Shown here one piece after another: positions 51,025-61,313 of a stretch of DNA of 64,000 nt. The translations under genes and the position numbers were made by a program. This DNA comes from CAZVNZ01 sp964628515. Lineage in GTDB: Bacteria; Bacillota; Clostridia; Christensenellales; Christensenellaceae. Within the stretch, counting starts at the first letter, position 1. The number at the start of each line of letters is the position of its first letter. The notes below the pieces were generated by a model. The model ran no database searches and was not told where the DNA came from. It was given only the letters and a program-made list of their open reading frames with translations. Location of the stretch: positions 62,001 through 126,000 of the forward strand of contig CAZVNZ010000001.1 of the NCBI GenBank assembly GCA_964628515.1. The letters run 5' to 3'.

Positions 51025-53052
51025 CTACTCCTTTTTAACCCCAAACAAATACCCATAGTAGTCCGTATCTATAATATCTGCGGAGTATTTAAACATACTT
51101 GCCACCTCTGATGCCTTGTCTTCTATGTATTCCTCGCTAACCTCACCCTCGCCTATTACTTCGGCTTTGTTTTTGTTTGCGTCAAATTTTACCCTGTCTG
51201 TTATAAAACTCCTGTCTTGAAACACCACCAGCCCCTCGCCCTTAGCAAGAATATCCCTGCCCATAAATAAACGGGAGTCGTAACTAAGCCCAAATAAATT
51301 GGATAGGGTGGGGGCAATATCCAAAGAGGAGGCATATTTGTCCACCACTATTGGTTTGGTGATGATGGGAGACCATAAAATAAATTCGTTTTCATACAGC
51401 TCAAAGGTGGTCTCTAAGCTGTCTTTATTTCTAAGCTCTGCGTACTCCTCGTTGGTTAAGCCGTAAGGGTAGTGGTCTGCGCTAAGAGCGATTACCGTAT
51501 CTTCAAGTTTTCCCGCACTCTCAAGGCTTGCAATTAAGTTTTGCAGCGCGTACTCCAGCTCTAACTGACAAGCGGTGTATGCTTTTACCGCCGTGCTTGC
51601 ATTTAAGCCCTCCACGTTGGCTTTGTTTTTCTGCGCCATATTATTACCGCCAAAATTGTACTCTAAGTGTCCGCTAACCGTTAAATAATATACGTGGAAA
51701 TTGTCCTCGTTAATATACATTGGTGTGGAAAGCTCCATCATTTCCACATCCGACTCCGGCCAGATGTCAGTAACCTCTAAGCCATGATTTTTAGCATAAT
51801 AAGTGTACCCCATTGCCGGGTAGGATTTATCCCTGTTGTAATAGGTGTAACTGTGATTATGAAAGGCAAGAGGGGAAATACCCTCCTTTGCAAACTGATT
51901 TCCAAAGGCAAAAGGCATATAATTATTTGCAATTTTGGTATAGCTCCACACCCCTGTTTTTGGTATAAGTCCTGTGGTTGCAACGTATTCTCCGTCCGAT
52001 GTGCTAACCCCCCAAATGGGAGTGTAAAAGTTGTTAAACACAAACCCCTCCGTAGAAAGTTTATATAAAGTGGGGGTTAGGTTTTTGTCTATAACTCCAC
52101 CGCTAAACCCTTCCGCCGTAATTAAAATAAGGTTTTTGCCATTAAACATACCTGTATACTCGTTTTGCATTGTGGGTGTCTTGCCCTCAAAATAGGCGTT
52201 CATTTCTGCTAAAGTCTCGTTGGGTTCCTCTTTGTTAAAGGCAATATCCATAACATTTGGTGCGTGCACAACCTCCTCTTCTTTAGGGGGTGGTGTGGGC
52301 ATTGGGGTGGGGGACGCCGTGGTTTTTGGTGGCGTCTCCTTTTTTTCTATGGTGATGTTTTCCACATGAGCGTTTGCGTTGTCGTATTGCAGGCTTATTT
52401 TAAATAGGTTAAACTTTGCATCTAAAGCCATAGAGGGTAGCATACCAAACACATTTGCGGAGGAGGTTGGTATATGCTCGTACAGCATTAAATAAGCAGG
52501 ACTGTTTAAACCGGTTGTTAAAAGGGGCAAACCTACGGCAAGCAGTATGCTCGCCAAAAAAGCAATACCGGCATTTCTCTTTAGTTTAGGGGGTTTTTCC
52601 CATTGTTTGAAGGCTATTCGGTAAATTGTAAAAAACATTGCAAGGTGCACTATAAAAACGGAGCTTATCCCCCAGTTTTTAAAGAAGTTGTTTACCACCA
52701 CCGAGAAAAACTCCATAGCCGCCCCCGTGCCTGCAATGGAATTTAAAAAGTAGGGGGTGGAAAAAATAAGCCAGTATACATATTGAGAAATGTACACCGT
52801 ATCTATTAAAATTATGCCTATTGAACCAACGGCAACTCCCATTTTAGCGTTTTTGGGAAGCACGCTTAAAAAAAACAGCAGTAAGCCGAAGGATAGGGCA
52901 AACAAAAATTTATATGGGGTAAAATTTAGCCCCAATCCAAAGGAAAATACGATTTCATCTATAATTACATAGCTGACTATAAATATGAAAACAAATAAAC
53001 TGTTGCCGTTAAAAGTAAATTTTTTTTTGTTTATTTCCGCTCTTGTTTCCAT
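51025..53052 (-). CDS. LTA-synthase-family sulfatase-fold protein
   Basis: 675 residues. Five N-terminal membrane helices (about 15-40, 47-65, 75-95, 120-145, 165-185), a Pro/Thr linker (TASPTPMPTPPPKEEE near residue 245), then an extracellular sulfatase-like domain with metal Glu in LILITAEGFSGG, probable nucleophile Thr in GVSTSDGEYVATTG (about residue 350), and ALSADHYPYGL with further metal ligands. The layout matches LtaS/phosphoglycerol transferases that extend wall glycopolymers. The long linker is unusual. Single gene with its own promoter region. Confidence 0.9.
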   Translation of the reverse strand: METRAEINKKKFTFNGNSLFVFIFIVSYVIIDEIVFSFGLGLNFTPYKFLFALSFGLLLFFLSVLPKNAKMGVAVGSIGIILIDTVYISQYVYWLIFSTPYFLNSIAGTGAAMEFFSVVVNNFFKNWGISSVFIVHLAMFFTIYRIAFKQWEKPPKLKRNAGIAFLASILLAVGLPLLTTGLNSPAYLMLYEHIPTSSANVFGMLPSMALDAKFNLFKISLQYDNANAHVENITIEKKETPPKTTASPTPMPTPPPKEEEVVHAPNVMDIAFNKEEPNETLAEMNAYFEGKTPTMQNEYTGMFNGKNLILITAEGFSGGVIDKNLTPTLYKLSTEGFVFNNFYTPIWGVSTSDGEYVATTGLIPKTGVWSYTKIANNYMPFAFGNQFAKEGISPLAFHNHSYTYYNRDKSYPAMGYTYYAKNHGLEVTDIWPESDVEMMELSTPMYINEDNFHVYYLTVSGHLEYNFGGNNMAQKNKANVEGLNASTAVKAYTACQLELEYALQNLIASLESAGKLEDTVIALSADHYPYGLTNEEYAELRNKDSLETTFELYENEFILWSPIITKPIVVDKYASSLDIAPTLSNLFGLSYDSRLFMGRDILAKGEGLVVFQDRSFITDRVKFDANKNKAEVIGEGEVSEEYIEDKASEVASMFKYSADIIDTDYYGYLFGVKKE

Positions 53053-53340
53053 TATATGCTCTCACCTTAGTTTTTTTAGCACAAAATATATGCAATAAAA
53101 TTTTGCTAAAGTTATCCACGCAAAATATTTTCACAAACTACCCATACCACAATAAATAATAACACATTGGTGCAATTAATAAAAGTATCAGTTATTATTT
53201 TAAGAAATCCGTAACAAATTGGGAAATTTATATCTTAATTTACAAATGTAACAATTAATATGTTTATAATTTTTTATTTTGTTTAATAAATAACACTAAT
53301 AATAAAGAGGGAAAAAGGAACTTAAAAAGGGGGGGATAAT

Positions 53341-54600
53341 TTGAATAAGCTAAAAAACATCATTATTATTGTTTCTGTTTTATGCTATGTATTTATGGGT
53401 ATTCATATTATTTCTGTTACAGAGGAAAATACCGAGAATTTTTACAACGAATTTTCCGGCAGAAAAGCAACGGATATGATATACCTTATTGCAAATGGCT
53501 TTTACATTACGGACAAAGAGGTAGCCGAGCTAAAGGAGCTAAAATTTAAAAATACGTTATATCATCCTGCATACAAAAGGCTGTACAACTACTTTAAAAA
53601 CAGGAACTTTAGTGCAGAAATAAATTCTGCTCATTTAATAATACCTTTAGACGAAATAGCACAAACGGAGGTAAACTTAACTAAAGACACTAATTTTTAC
53701 AATTTGCCCGTAGATATTTCGCTAAATGCCTACGACTTGCTAAGTGTAAGAACAGACGTAAATAAGTCTAGCCAAGCCAGATATTACAGCGAAAACAACA
53801 GATATATGCACGTAGATTTAAAGGGGGGAGGCACAAGCTATGGAGTTTCCTACACATCAATGGGGAAAAGTGTGGTGGGCTACGTGCCCTTTTACTCCAC
53901 CTCCAACAAATTTGTGGGGTACCTAGCCTTAATCATAAATGCGGATAAAACCCAAGATTTTTTTATTAACAGCAACAACACCATTTTGTTTATGTTTTTA
54001 ATACCCACAATAGCCCTAACCTTAATATATTTGATTATATTTATTATTAATTACATACAAACCAAAAGAACGGTGCATACAGATGCCATGACAACCTTGT
54101 ACAACCGTAGATTTTTAGATATTTGTCTGCCACGCCTAACAAAAGAATGTATGCAAACAAACAGTTATTTAACCTCTATGATGATAGACATTGATTTTTT
54201 CAAAAATTACAACGATAATTACGGACATCAAAAGGGGGACGAGGCAATAACGGGTATTTCCCTTGCAATAGTGAGTGTATTGAGGAAAAACAGCGATTTT
54301 GTTTTTAGGTACGGTGGGGAGGAGATTTTTGTACTGCTACCCCACACATCCTTTGCTCAGGCAAGAATTGTTGCAAAAAAAATTATTTATGCAATTTCCG
54401 ATTTAAAAATCAAGCATAGCTTTAGCACCGCTTCTGACTACGTATCCGTTTCTTTGGGAGTTTATTACGCAATACCCAAATCTTCAAGCAAAGAGGCAAA
54501 CGCTTTATTTGTTTTAAATGCGGATAAAGCGCTGTATTTAGCGAAAAGCAAAGGGCGCAACACCTATGTAATTTGGAACGACGATAAACCCGAAAAATAG
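53341..54600 (+). CDS. Diguanylate cyclase with extracytoplasmic sensor region
   Basis: 419 residues, TTG start with AAGGGGGGAT upstream. TM1 at about 5-25, an extracytoplasmic region to about residue 215, TM2 about 217-240, and a GGDEF domain with active-site GGEEI near residue 324, so the cyclase is likely active in making c-di-GMP. The I-site RxxD is not evident (...LRKNSDFVF...), so product inhibition may be weak. The 288-base gap upstream shows no convincing promoter. Confidence 0.9.
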   Translation: MNKLKNIIIIVSVLCYVFMGIHIISVTEENTENFYNEFSGRKATDMIYLIANGFYITDKEVAELKELKFKNTLYHPAYKRLYNYFKNRNFSAEINSAHLIIPLDEIAQTEVNLTKDTNFYNLPVDISLNAYDLLSVRTDVNKSSQARYYSENNRYMHVDLKGGGTSYGVSYTSMGKSVVGYVPFYSTSNKFVGYLALIINADKTQDFFINSNNTILFMFLIPTIALTLIYLIIFIINYIQTKRTVHTDAMTTLYNRRFLDICLPRLTKECMQTNSYLTSMMIDIDFFKNYNDNYGHQKGDEAITGISLAIVSVLRKNSDFVFRYGGEEIFVLLPHTSFAQARIVAKKIIYAISDLKIKHSFSTASDYVSVSLGVYYAIPKSSSKEANALFVLNADKALYLAKSKGRNTYVIWNDDKPEK

Positions 54601-54609
54601 GCAGTATAA

Positions 54610-54653
54610 AAGCTAACCTCTTATAGCCTGACTAAAGGATAGGAGGTTAGCTT
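54610..54653 (+). terminator. Terminator after the diguanylate cyclase gene
   Basis: AAGCTAACCTC / GAGGTTAGCTT, 11-bp stem with a 22-base loop, lying between convergent genes; usable in both directions although the flanking T-runs are short. Confidence 0.65.
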
Positions 54654-54699
54654 AATTAAAAATTTTAAGGTTGATTTTCTGCTTTAACTTCTTGGCTTC

Positions 54700-55674
54700 T
54701 TAAAGCATTTCTGCTCGCATTTCTTCGGGAGTTTTTGGGCTTAGCATTGCAGGAGGAATATCAAAAGCGGTAAAGCAACCGTATTTTCCCTCTTTATAAA
54801 GTTTGTGGGCGGCTCTTGCATAAGCAGTCATAACACTTGCGGTAAACTCCGGATTGGAGTCTAATTTTATGGAATACTCCACAATGTGCTTTGCGTTTTG
54901 TGTGTCTCCGCTTCTTATTACAAAACCGCCGTGGGGCATACCGCTGTGCTTTTCCTTAAGCTCTTCGTGGGTAATAAATGTTACAGTTGTATTATAATCT
55001 GCAAAATATGCAGGCATATTTATAATTTCTTGCTTAATTTTTTCTTTGTCATAACCCTCTTTTGCCACCACGTAGCAATCCCTTAAATGCTTGTCTCTTG
55101 TGGTTAGACTTGGGTTTTTGCCACTTCTTACCGCCTCCATTGCATCGTCCACAGGTACGGTGTACTGCCTTGCGTCCGCTACGCCTTCCACCCTTCTTAT
55201 GGCGTCCGAATGCCCTTGGCTAATGCCTTTGCCCCAAAAAGTGTAGTTTTGCCCTTTTGGCAGTATGCAGTTGCTATATAAGCGGTTTACGGAAAACATA
55301 CCCGGGTCCCAACCTACCGAAATTACGGCGGTGGTATTATGTTTTTTAGCAACTTCGTCCACTTTTTTAAAGTGATGATTGATTTTAGAGTGATTATCAA
55401 AGCTATCCACAATGCAAAAATTTTCGGCAAATAACGGGCTTTGCACGGGTAGGTCGGTGGCACTACCGCCACACAGCATAAGCACATCCACCTTGCCTAC
55501 AAGGTTTTTAGCCTCGTGCACCGTATATACGGGTATATTTGGAGTAATAACTTCAATATCTTTACGTCTGGATACTGCCGCCACAAGCTCTAAATCTTCG
55601 TTTTGCGTAATACTTGCCTCAACACCCCTGCCTAAATTTCCGTAACCTACTATACCTATTCTTGTTTTTTCCAA
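54700..55674 (-). CDS. ddh: Meso-diaminopimelate D-dehydrogenase
   Basis: 324 residues with Rossmann motif GIVGYGNLGRGVE and the family segments VISVGWDPGMFSVNR and GKGISQGHSDAIRRVEGV. It makes meso-diaminopimelate from tetrahydrodipicolinate in one NADPH step, the short route to lysine and wall cross-links. The 5' region has a perfect palindrome AAGATTGCAATCTT (55716-55729). Confidence 0.96.
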   Translation of the reverse strand: MEKTRIGIVGYGNLGRGVEASITQNEDLELVAAVSRRKDIEVITPNIPVYTVHEAKNLVGKVDVLMLCGGSATDLPVQSPLFAENFCIVDSFDNHSKINHHFKKVDEVAKKHNTTAVISVGWDPGMFSVNRLYSNCILPKGQNYTFWGKGISQGHSDAIRRVEGVADARQYTVPVDDAMEAVRSGKNPSLTTRDKHLRDCYVVAKEGYDKEKIKQEIINMPAYFADYNTTVTFITHEELKEKHSGMPHGGFVIRSGDTQNAKHIVEYSIKLDSNPEFTASVMTAYARAAHKLYKEGKYGCFTAFDIPPAMLSPKTPEEMRAEML

Positions 55675-55784
55675 TTTTGTATCTCCTGCCTTTATAGATT
55701 TTTAATATAAATTGCAAGATTGCAATCTTAATATTTCATATTTTATTATACTATTATTTATTGACAAGAGCAATAATATTTTTT

Positions 55785-56252
55785 TTACTTAGTTTTACTT
55801 AATTTTGCCTTACCCGTTATTTCTTGTAGGATGATTTTGCATACGGTAGTGCGTTTTAGTGAGCGTGCTACCGTAGCTTCAAAGGCTTCCATATTGCTTT
55901 TTGCGTATTTTTCGCAAATAAGCCTGAGTGCCTCTATTTTTTCGCTTTCATCCGTTACTGTGGTGCAAACCCCTGTGGCAACACCGCTTTCGTATTGTGT
56001 GGAATACTCCTGTGGCAGTAGTTTGGTATTTTTTACCCCTGCAATACAAACCTTGTTGTTTAGGGCAATATTATCTAACTTTTTGCCCTCGGGGGCGCAA
56101 TGGAAGTAAATTACCCTACCCAAAACCACGGGAGATACAGGTATGCAATAAGGTGTGCCATCCTTATTTACCGTGGACAGCACACCGTACTCGCAGTCTC
56201 TTAATACTTCCAAACCAAAATTTTCGTCCATTTCTCTGTCTTTTCTTCTCAT
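55785..56252 (-). CDS. Pyridoxamine-phosphate-oxidase-like flavoprotein (NimA type)
   Basis: 155 residues, start MRRKDREM, the hallmark of NimA-like proteins. A split-barrel FMN fold follows, with GVLSTVNKDGTPYCIPVSP and YFHCAPEGKKLDNI. NimA relatives reduce nitroimidazoles, but most have unknown substrates. It lies 34 bases after the Fe-S protein gene on the same strand, a plausible electron-donor pair. Confidence 0.9.
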   Translation of the reverse strand: MRRKDREMDENFGLEVLRDCEYGVLSTVNKDGTPYCIPVSPVVLGRVIYFHCAPEGKKLDNIALNNKVCIAGVKNTKLLPQEYSTQYESGVATGVCTTVTDESEKIEALRLICEKYAKSNMEAFEATVARSLKRTTVCKIILQEITGKAKLSKTK

Positions 56253-56286
56253 ACTTTTTTATGCCTTTTGCTGTTGATTTTTGGCA

Positions 56287-56973
56287 TTAATCCTCCAAAA
56301 TTTCTCCGTTTACGGAAATTATTACCGTTTTTATGGGGATAGCTTTTCCGCTTTGCTCCACCGCTTTTTTAACGGCAAATTCTATGCCACCGCAACAGGG
56401 TACTTCCATTCTGGTTACTGTTACGCTTTTAATGTTGTTTTTAGCAAATATTTCGGTGAGTTTTTCGCTGTAATCCCCATCGTCTAATTTAGGGCAACCG
56501 ATTAAGGTAATTTTACCCGATATAAAATCTTTGTGAAAGCTTCCGTAAGCAAATGGGGTGCAATCTGCCGCTACAAGTATATCCGCACCCTCAAAATATG
56601 GGGCATTTATGGGCACTAACTTAATTTGAATAGGCCATTGCTTAAGGGCGCTTTCTTGCTTATATTCAATGCTTTGGCTATCCTTTCGATTAAAGGTGGC
56701 AGTCATACTTCCCGGGCAACTGTGTACCCCGTTTTTTTGCCGTAAATTCTCCTTAACCGCCTCTTCGTTGTATTTTTGCGCCTCCCTTTCTTCAAAGGTG
56801 ATGGCATCTTTTGGGCAAACGGGCAGGCAGTCTCCCAAACCGTCGCAATAGTCCTCTCTTAGCAGTTTTGCTTTATTGTTGACTATGCCTATTGCACCTT
56901 CGTGGCAGGCATCGGCGCACAGTCCGCAACCGTCGCATTTTTCTTCATCTATCTTTATAATTTTTCTTAACAT
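56287..56973 (-). CDS. Two-cluster 4Fe-4S protein
   Basis: 228 residues. Residues about 13-25 (CDGCGLCADAC) and 43-54 (CDGLGDCLPVCP) form two ferredoxin-type 4Fe-4S motifs, followed by about 150 residues with Cys in SCPG, GCPKL and EVPCCGGIEF that may bind further metal. This layout occurs in anaerobes next to flavoproteins, with no proven reaction. Confidence 0.88.
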   Translation of the reverse strand: MLRKIIKIDEEKCDGCGLCADACHEGAIGIVNNKAKLLREDYCDGLGDCLPVCPKDAITFEEREAQKYNEEAVKENLRQKNGVHSCPGSMTATFNRKDSQSIEYKQESALKQWPIQIKLVPINAPYFEGADILVAADCTPFAYGSFHKDFISGKITLIGCPKLDDGDYSEKLTEIFAKNNIKSVTVTRMEVPCCGGIEFAVKKAVEQSGKAIPIKTVIISVNGEILED

Positions 56974-57212
56974 GGCAATTACCTTCCTTTATTTAGTATA
57001 ATTTTATTATACACAAATTACAATATATTTATGCGTTGCATTTGCAACGAGCATCCGATTTTTTTATTTTTATAGCATATTCACTAACTTTTGCATACTT
57101 TTTACTAAATAGAAGTTGATTAATTATGCTCACATAGTATATAATGATAGTAATTAATATATTTGACATAATGATAGTTAAAAAAATTAGTGTTAGTGTG
57201 GTATAGTATTTT

Positions 57213-58250
57213 ATGAAGAAAATTTTTGTTTCTTTAATTATTTTTATTTTCTGTTTTTCCTTAGTGGGAACCTCTTTGGCTTACGATGAGCCAAAAAATA
57301 CAGACCCGGATAAATATTACATTTTGCTGGATATTAAAAACCAAATTTGCACCGTTTTTGAAAAGGATGATGCCGGCGAGTACACAAAAATTGTGCGTAG
57401 ATTTTTAGTGTCTACGGGGAGTTACGCAAAAAGCGCAAAATATCCCTACGGCACACCCACCCCCTTAGGTACTTGGAAATTAGGTGGAGGCAGAGAGCGT
57501 TTCGGGGAGTTTGCAGGGTTTGATAACACCTACGCACGGTACTGGACTCAAATAGTCAGCGGAATATTCTTTCATTCCATAATGTACACCAAACGAGATT
57601 TAGAAACTTTGCAAAGTTCTGCCTATCGTAATTTAGGCAACAACGTTTCTCACGGTTGTATACGGTTGATGGTGGAGGACGCAAAGTGGCTTTACTACTA
57701 TGCTTGCCCGGGCACTACCATTAAAATTACAGAAGGAGAACCAAGGGACAACGAGCTTAAGAAAAAACTCCGCTCTCAGTTGAGTTTTGAGGATTATGAT
57801 GCGCTCCAAAAGGGGATTTACGACGATGCGGAGGGGGAAAACCCAAAAGCATGGGTAACCTATAAAAATGCGCCTCTGCGCACAGGCAACGGCAATAACG
57901 ACAGAGTAATTAAGAGTTTAAACCCCGACGACGAGGTGGAAATGCTCCACATTGGCGACCCGTGGTGCAAGGTTAAAATAGATGGCAAAGAGGGGTATAT
58001 TCTAACCTCCTATCTTACCTACGAAAAGGGTGTTATTCCTGCACACGATGAGGCTACTACCGCAAAAAGACACACATGGATGTATACATCAGCAGACACC
58101 AAATCGGATAAAATTGTAATGGTGCCTGCCTTTACATCCGTAAAAGTGCTAAGCGGAGACGATAAATATTTGCAAGTAGAGTATTTAGACGAAGTGGGTT
58201 ACGTACTTGCCAAGGAATTTAGAAAAGGTTGGGGGCTTATCAGAGAATGA
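57213..58250 (+). CDS. Secreted L,D-transpeptidase with SH3 domains
   Basis: 345 residues. Signal peptide to about residue 22, YkuD domain with catalytic Cys149 in SHGCIRLM, then two SH3-like repeats (about 195-270 and 275-340). L,D-transpeptidases make 3-3 cross-links in peptidoglycan; SH3 domains bind the wall. No clear ribosome site precedes the ATG. A direct repeat ATAATGATAGT lies at 57141 and 57168. The next gene overlaps by 4 bases. Confidence 0.93.
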   Translation: MKKIFVSLIIFIFCFSLVGTSLAYDEPKNTDPDKYYILLDIKNQICTVFEKDDAGEYTKIVRRFLVSTGSYAKSAKYPYGTPTPLGTWKLGGGRERFGEFAGFDNTYARYWTQIVSGIFFHSIMYTKRDLETLQSSAYRNLGNNVSHGCIRLMVEDAKWLYYYACPGTTIKITEGEPRDNELKKKLRSQLSFEDYDALQKGIYDDAEGENPKAWVTYKNAPLRTGNGNNDRVIKSLNPDDEVEMLHIGDPWCKVKIDGKEGYILTSYLTYEKGVIPAHDEATTAKRHTWMYTSADTKSDKIVMVPAFTSVKVLSGDDKYLQVEYLDEVGYVLAKEFRKGWGLIRE

Positions 58251-59218
58251 AAAAACTACTTACAATAATTACGGCGCTTATTGGGATATCTGCCGTGTTT
58301 AGTGGCTGTGCTTACGGTACTGCCACCATAACTTCCATAAATAACCAAGTAACAGCGGTTAGTGGAGAGGACATTAAAATACCCTCTGTTAATCATCAAC
58401 AAAAAAAAGAAGAGCAACCTGTGGAAAACGCAGTCATTGAGGAAATTCCCACTAAAAAAATTATTTTTTACGGCAGGTACGAGCCTTTATTTGCAAAAGC
58501 AATAGAAACCGCTAAAAATCAAGGTTTTGATGGGGTTTATTGTGCAAGCGTAGAGGAAGTAAACGCACAAAAAAATATTGTGGGCATAATTTCTACGGGT
58601 GGGTATATTCACAAGCCTGAGGTGCATCAAATTTGGCTGGGCAACGGTCTTAAAAATGCGCCGGAGGACACCGCAATTTATAGCGTAATTCCAAAGGAAA
58701 CTTCCGCAGAATTAATTGAGACGGCGCTAAATTATCCCCCTCACGACACGCCTGTTAGGCTTACTTTTATAGGCACTCCCGCAAGTGAGCTTAATTTTGA
58801 ATTTGAAAAAAATGTTGCAGAGGGCAAAATATATCCAAAGGCGGTGTATAACACAGATAAGCCTTTAGCAGAGTGGATAGCAACCACCCTTGACACCTTT
58901 CCCGAGGGCACTATTGACGGTGTGGTTGTGGCAAAAAGTGAGGACGCTTTGGCTTTTTATAATGCGCTGATGCAATCAAACAGAGAAGATATGGAAATTT
59001 TCTGTGGGGAATTTAATGGCGATGTCAGCGGTAAAATTATGGAGGCGCACTACAAAAGCCCCAAAGTTTTTTCTGCCTATGCAGGTATGGGAGAAAGCAC
59101 GGTAAACAGCGCTTTAATTGATTTAATTACCGCAATAAACGAAGGTTTAACCCTTAGCGCCAAAGAGTTGGAGGCTACCCTAAATGTTACGGAAACATCC
59201 CCAACGATAGAGGGCTAA
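58247..59218 (+). CDS. Periplasmic-binding-protein-like lipoprotein
   Basis: 323 residues from the ATG at 58247 (MKKLLTIITALIGISAVFSG-C, lipobox), overlapping the L,D-transpeptidase stop as ATGA, so coupled translation is likely. After a Glu/Gln linker the protein shows the two-lobed pattern of LacI-type sugar-binding folds (KIIFYGRYEPLFAKAIETAKNQGFDGV; then PVRLTFIGTP; DGVVVAKSEDALAFYNAL). It may sense a wall fragment for its partner. Confidence 0.7.
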   Translation: MKKLLTIITALIGISAVFSGCAYGTATITSINNQVTAVSGEDIKIPSVNHQQKKEEQPVENAVIEEIPTKKIIFYGRYEPLFAKAIETAKNQGFDGVYCASVEEVNAQKNIVGIISTGGYIHKPEVHQIWLGNGLKNAPEDTAIYSVIPKETSAELIETALNYPPHDTPVRLTFIGTPASELNFEFEKNVAEGKIYPKAVYNTDKPLAEWIATTLDTFPEGTIDGVVVAKSEDALAFYNALMQSNREDMEIFCGEFNGDVSGKIMEAHYKSPKVFSAYAGMGESTVNSALIDLITAINEGLTLSAKELEATLNVTETSPTIEG

Positions 59219-59256
59219 AGTTTGTAAGCATAGTTGGTTTTTAAATTAAGTGCACA

Positions 59257-61089
59257 TTACTCACCGTAAACGGTATACGTACCCTTTGCGGTGTTTTTAC
59301 TGTGATACAGCGCTCCGTCCGCATTTTCGTACAACTCTTTGTATTTTGTGCCGTTTTTGGGGTAATAGGCTATGCCTGCACTAATGGTAGTGGTGTACTT
59401 TTTGTTTTCTATGGTGTATTTTTTGCGACAACACTTAATTAGTTTTTTCAATTTATTTATTGCAAATGCCTCATCGGGAATATTTACTATAAGCACGGTA
59501 AATTCGTCTCCGCCAAACCGCCCCACAATGTCTGTGGACCTAAAATTACTTTTTATGGTTTGGGCATAAAATTTAAGCACATCATCACCAAAAAGATGCC
59601 CTCCAGTGTCATTAATAGTTTTGAAATTATCTATATCCAAAGACACTATTGCGTGCATTGTGTTTGGCTTGCTATGCTTTATTAGCTCCTCTATTTCGTA
59701 CTGCGTGCAGGTTTTGTTTAAAAGCCCTGTAAGGTAGTCGTATCTTGTACTTTCCTTTAGCGCCTCTATTTCCCGCTCTCGCTCGTCTATATCGCTTAGA
59801 GTACCTACCGCTTTTATTGGCCTGCCCTTTTTATCCTTAATTACAGTGGCTGACAAAGAGCACCAATGGGGCATACCCTCCTTATCCGTTACACGAAATT
59901 TTTCGTCCTTTATACTTAAACCTTTTTTGGTGTTTTCAAATATTTTTGCCACAATACCGGCATCTTCGGGATATATAGACTCGGTGAAATTTTTATCCGT
60001 CTCTCCTGCAACTTCCACTATTTTACTGCCGTATAAATCCTCATAATTACTGAAGGAGGTAATTTTATTTGTTGCAAAATCCCACTCAAATAAAATTTTA
60101 TCCGTGTGTTTTGCAAGGGCTCTGTAAGAGTTTTCGCTTAACTTTGCTTGGTTTTTAGCCTTAACTTGAATATACACAATAGTGCTAACCAAAAACAGAA
60201 CACATAACAGTATGATTAAAATAAAGTTGAGGGCAATATGCCCTATTGCAATTACTTGACTGTCCATTACCGTTTCGGGTACCATTGTAACCACAAGCCA
60301 ATCGGAAATTCCCGATGGGCAGTAATAAAAATATCCGGCATAATCGGTGGTGTCGTCAACATATCTGCCGTAACCTCTTTTTATGGGCATATCTTCTATA
60401 AGCTCTAAGGTTTCGTTGGCGTATTCCGCATTTTGGGCAAACTCCTCTAAAGATATTGCGCCGGAGTTCATATTACTGCGCTTACTTATGCCGGACACAA
60501 TTTCCCCATCTGCCGTAATTAGAAAGGAAAAACCTTCCTCGTTTAAAAAGGATACGTCAAAAAGGGATTCCAATTCTTTTGTGCTGTAAGTTGCGGAAAG
60601 CGCACCTATAATTTTGCCGTTTTTAAATATGGGGACTGTCATAAAAATTACATTTTCGTTTGGGTCGTCTATTGCAGGCAGAGGGCCTATTATACTGTTG
60701 TTGCCACTTAGCCATTCCTCGAAAAAATCGTTTTTGGAAAGATCCCCCCCTGTATTTGCCGTACTTAAAGAAAGTCCGTTTGGCAAAGTAACAGCCATTC
60801 GCCGATATTTCATATTGCTTTGCATAATCTTAAGAAAATCCATAGCCTCCTTGCCGTGTAAATCATCCATTGTTGCTAAATAATTTGCCGCAACATTTAG
60901 GGAGTTAATGTGCTCGTTAAAAGAATTGCCTATTACCACGGCGCTGTGGTTTGCACTATCCTCCAACTGCTTTTCTACGGATATAAATAGCGTATCATCC
61001 AAAGTGGTTATAAATTGATTTGCGCTAAACACTATAAAGATTACAACAACTATTGCAATCATCAAAAATATTATTTTTGCTTTACTCAT
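59257..61089 (-). CDS. Membrane diguanylate cyclase with dCACHE and PAS domains
   Basis: 610 residues: TM1 about 7-27, extracytoplasmic dCACHE sensor to about residue 280 (ligand-type loop GNSFNEHINSLNVAANYLATM), TM2 about 283-308, a PAS domain (about 320-440) and GGDEF with active-site GGDEF near residue 530. No RxxD I-site is seen before it. Divergent from the LytTR regulator. Confidence 0.92.
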   Translation of the reverse strand: MSKAKIIFLMIAIVVVIFIVFSANQFITTLDDTLFISVEKQLEDSANHSAVVIGNSFNEHINSLNVAANYLATMDDLHGKEAMDFLKIMQSNMKYRRMAVTLPNGLSLSTANTGGDLSKNDFFEEWLSGNNSIIGPLPAIDDPNENVIFMTVPIFKNGKIIGALSATYSTKELESLFDVSFLNEEGFSFLITADGEIVSGISKRSNMNSGAISLEEFAQNAEYANETLELIEDMPIKRGYGRYVDDTTDYAGYFYYCPSGISDWLVVTMVPETVMDSQVIAIGHIALNFILIILLCVLFLVSTIVYIQVKAKNQAKLSENSYRALAKHTDKILFEWDFATNKITSFSNYEDLYGSKIVEVAGETDKNFTESIYPEDAGIVAKIFENTKKGLSIKDEKFRVTDKEGMPHWCSLSATVIKDKKGRPIKAVGTLSDIDEREREIEALKESTRYDYLTGLLNKTCTQYEIEELIKHSKPNTMHAIVSLDIDNFKTINDTGGHLFGDDVLKFYAQTIKSNFRSTDIVGRFGGDEFTVLIVNIPDEAFAINKLKKLIKCCRKKYTIENKKYTTTISAGIAYYPKNGTKYKELYENADGALYHSKNTAKGTYTVYGE

Positions 61090-61239
61090 TCCCCAATCCC
61101 GTTTGCTTTATTTCCCTTTTATTACTATATAGTATATAAAATTTTAAAATAAAAATCTACATTTATAGTGACTTTTTTGTTTTTTTATGCTACTTATGAG
61201 CCTTTTTTGCTGTATCTGTATTATTTATCTGATTTTTCA

Positions 61240-61313
61240 CACTTTTAAATAATATTTGCCACTTTTAAATAAGGATTGCCAAAAAGTTGGGTATTACCCC
61301 ATTTTTAAATTTG
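61240..61313 (+). promoter_or_regulatory. Phased direct repeats upstream of the LytTR gene
   Basis: CACTTTTAAATAA at 61240-61252 and 61260-61272, and CATTTTTAAATTT at 61300-61312: spacings of 20 and 40 bases keep them on one DNA face, as for LytTR sites. The rest of the 61090-61471 gap holds only the promoter below. Confidence 0.5.
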
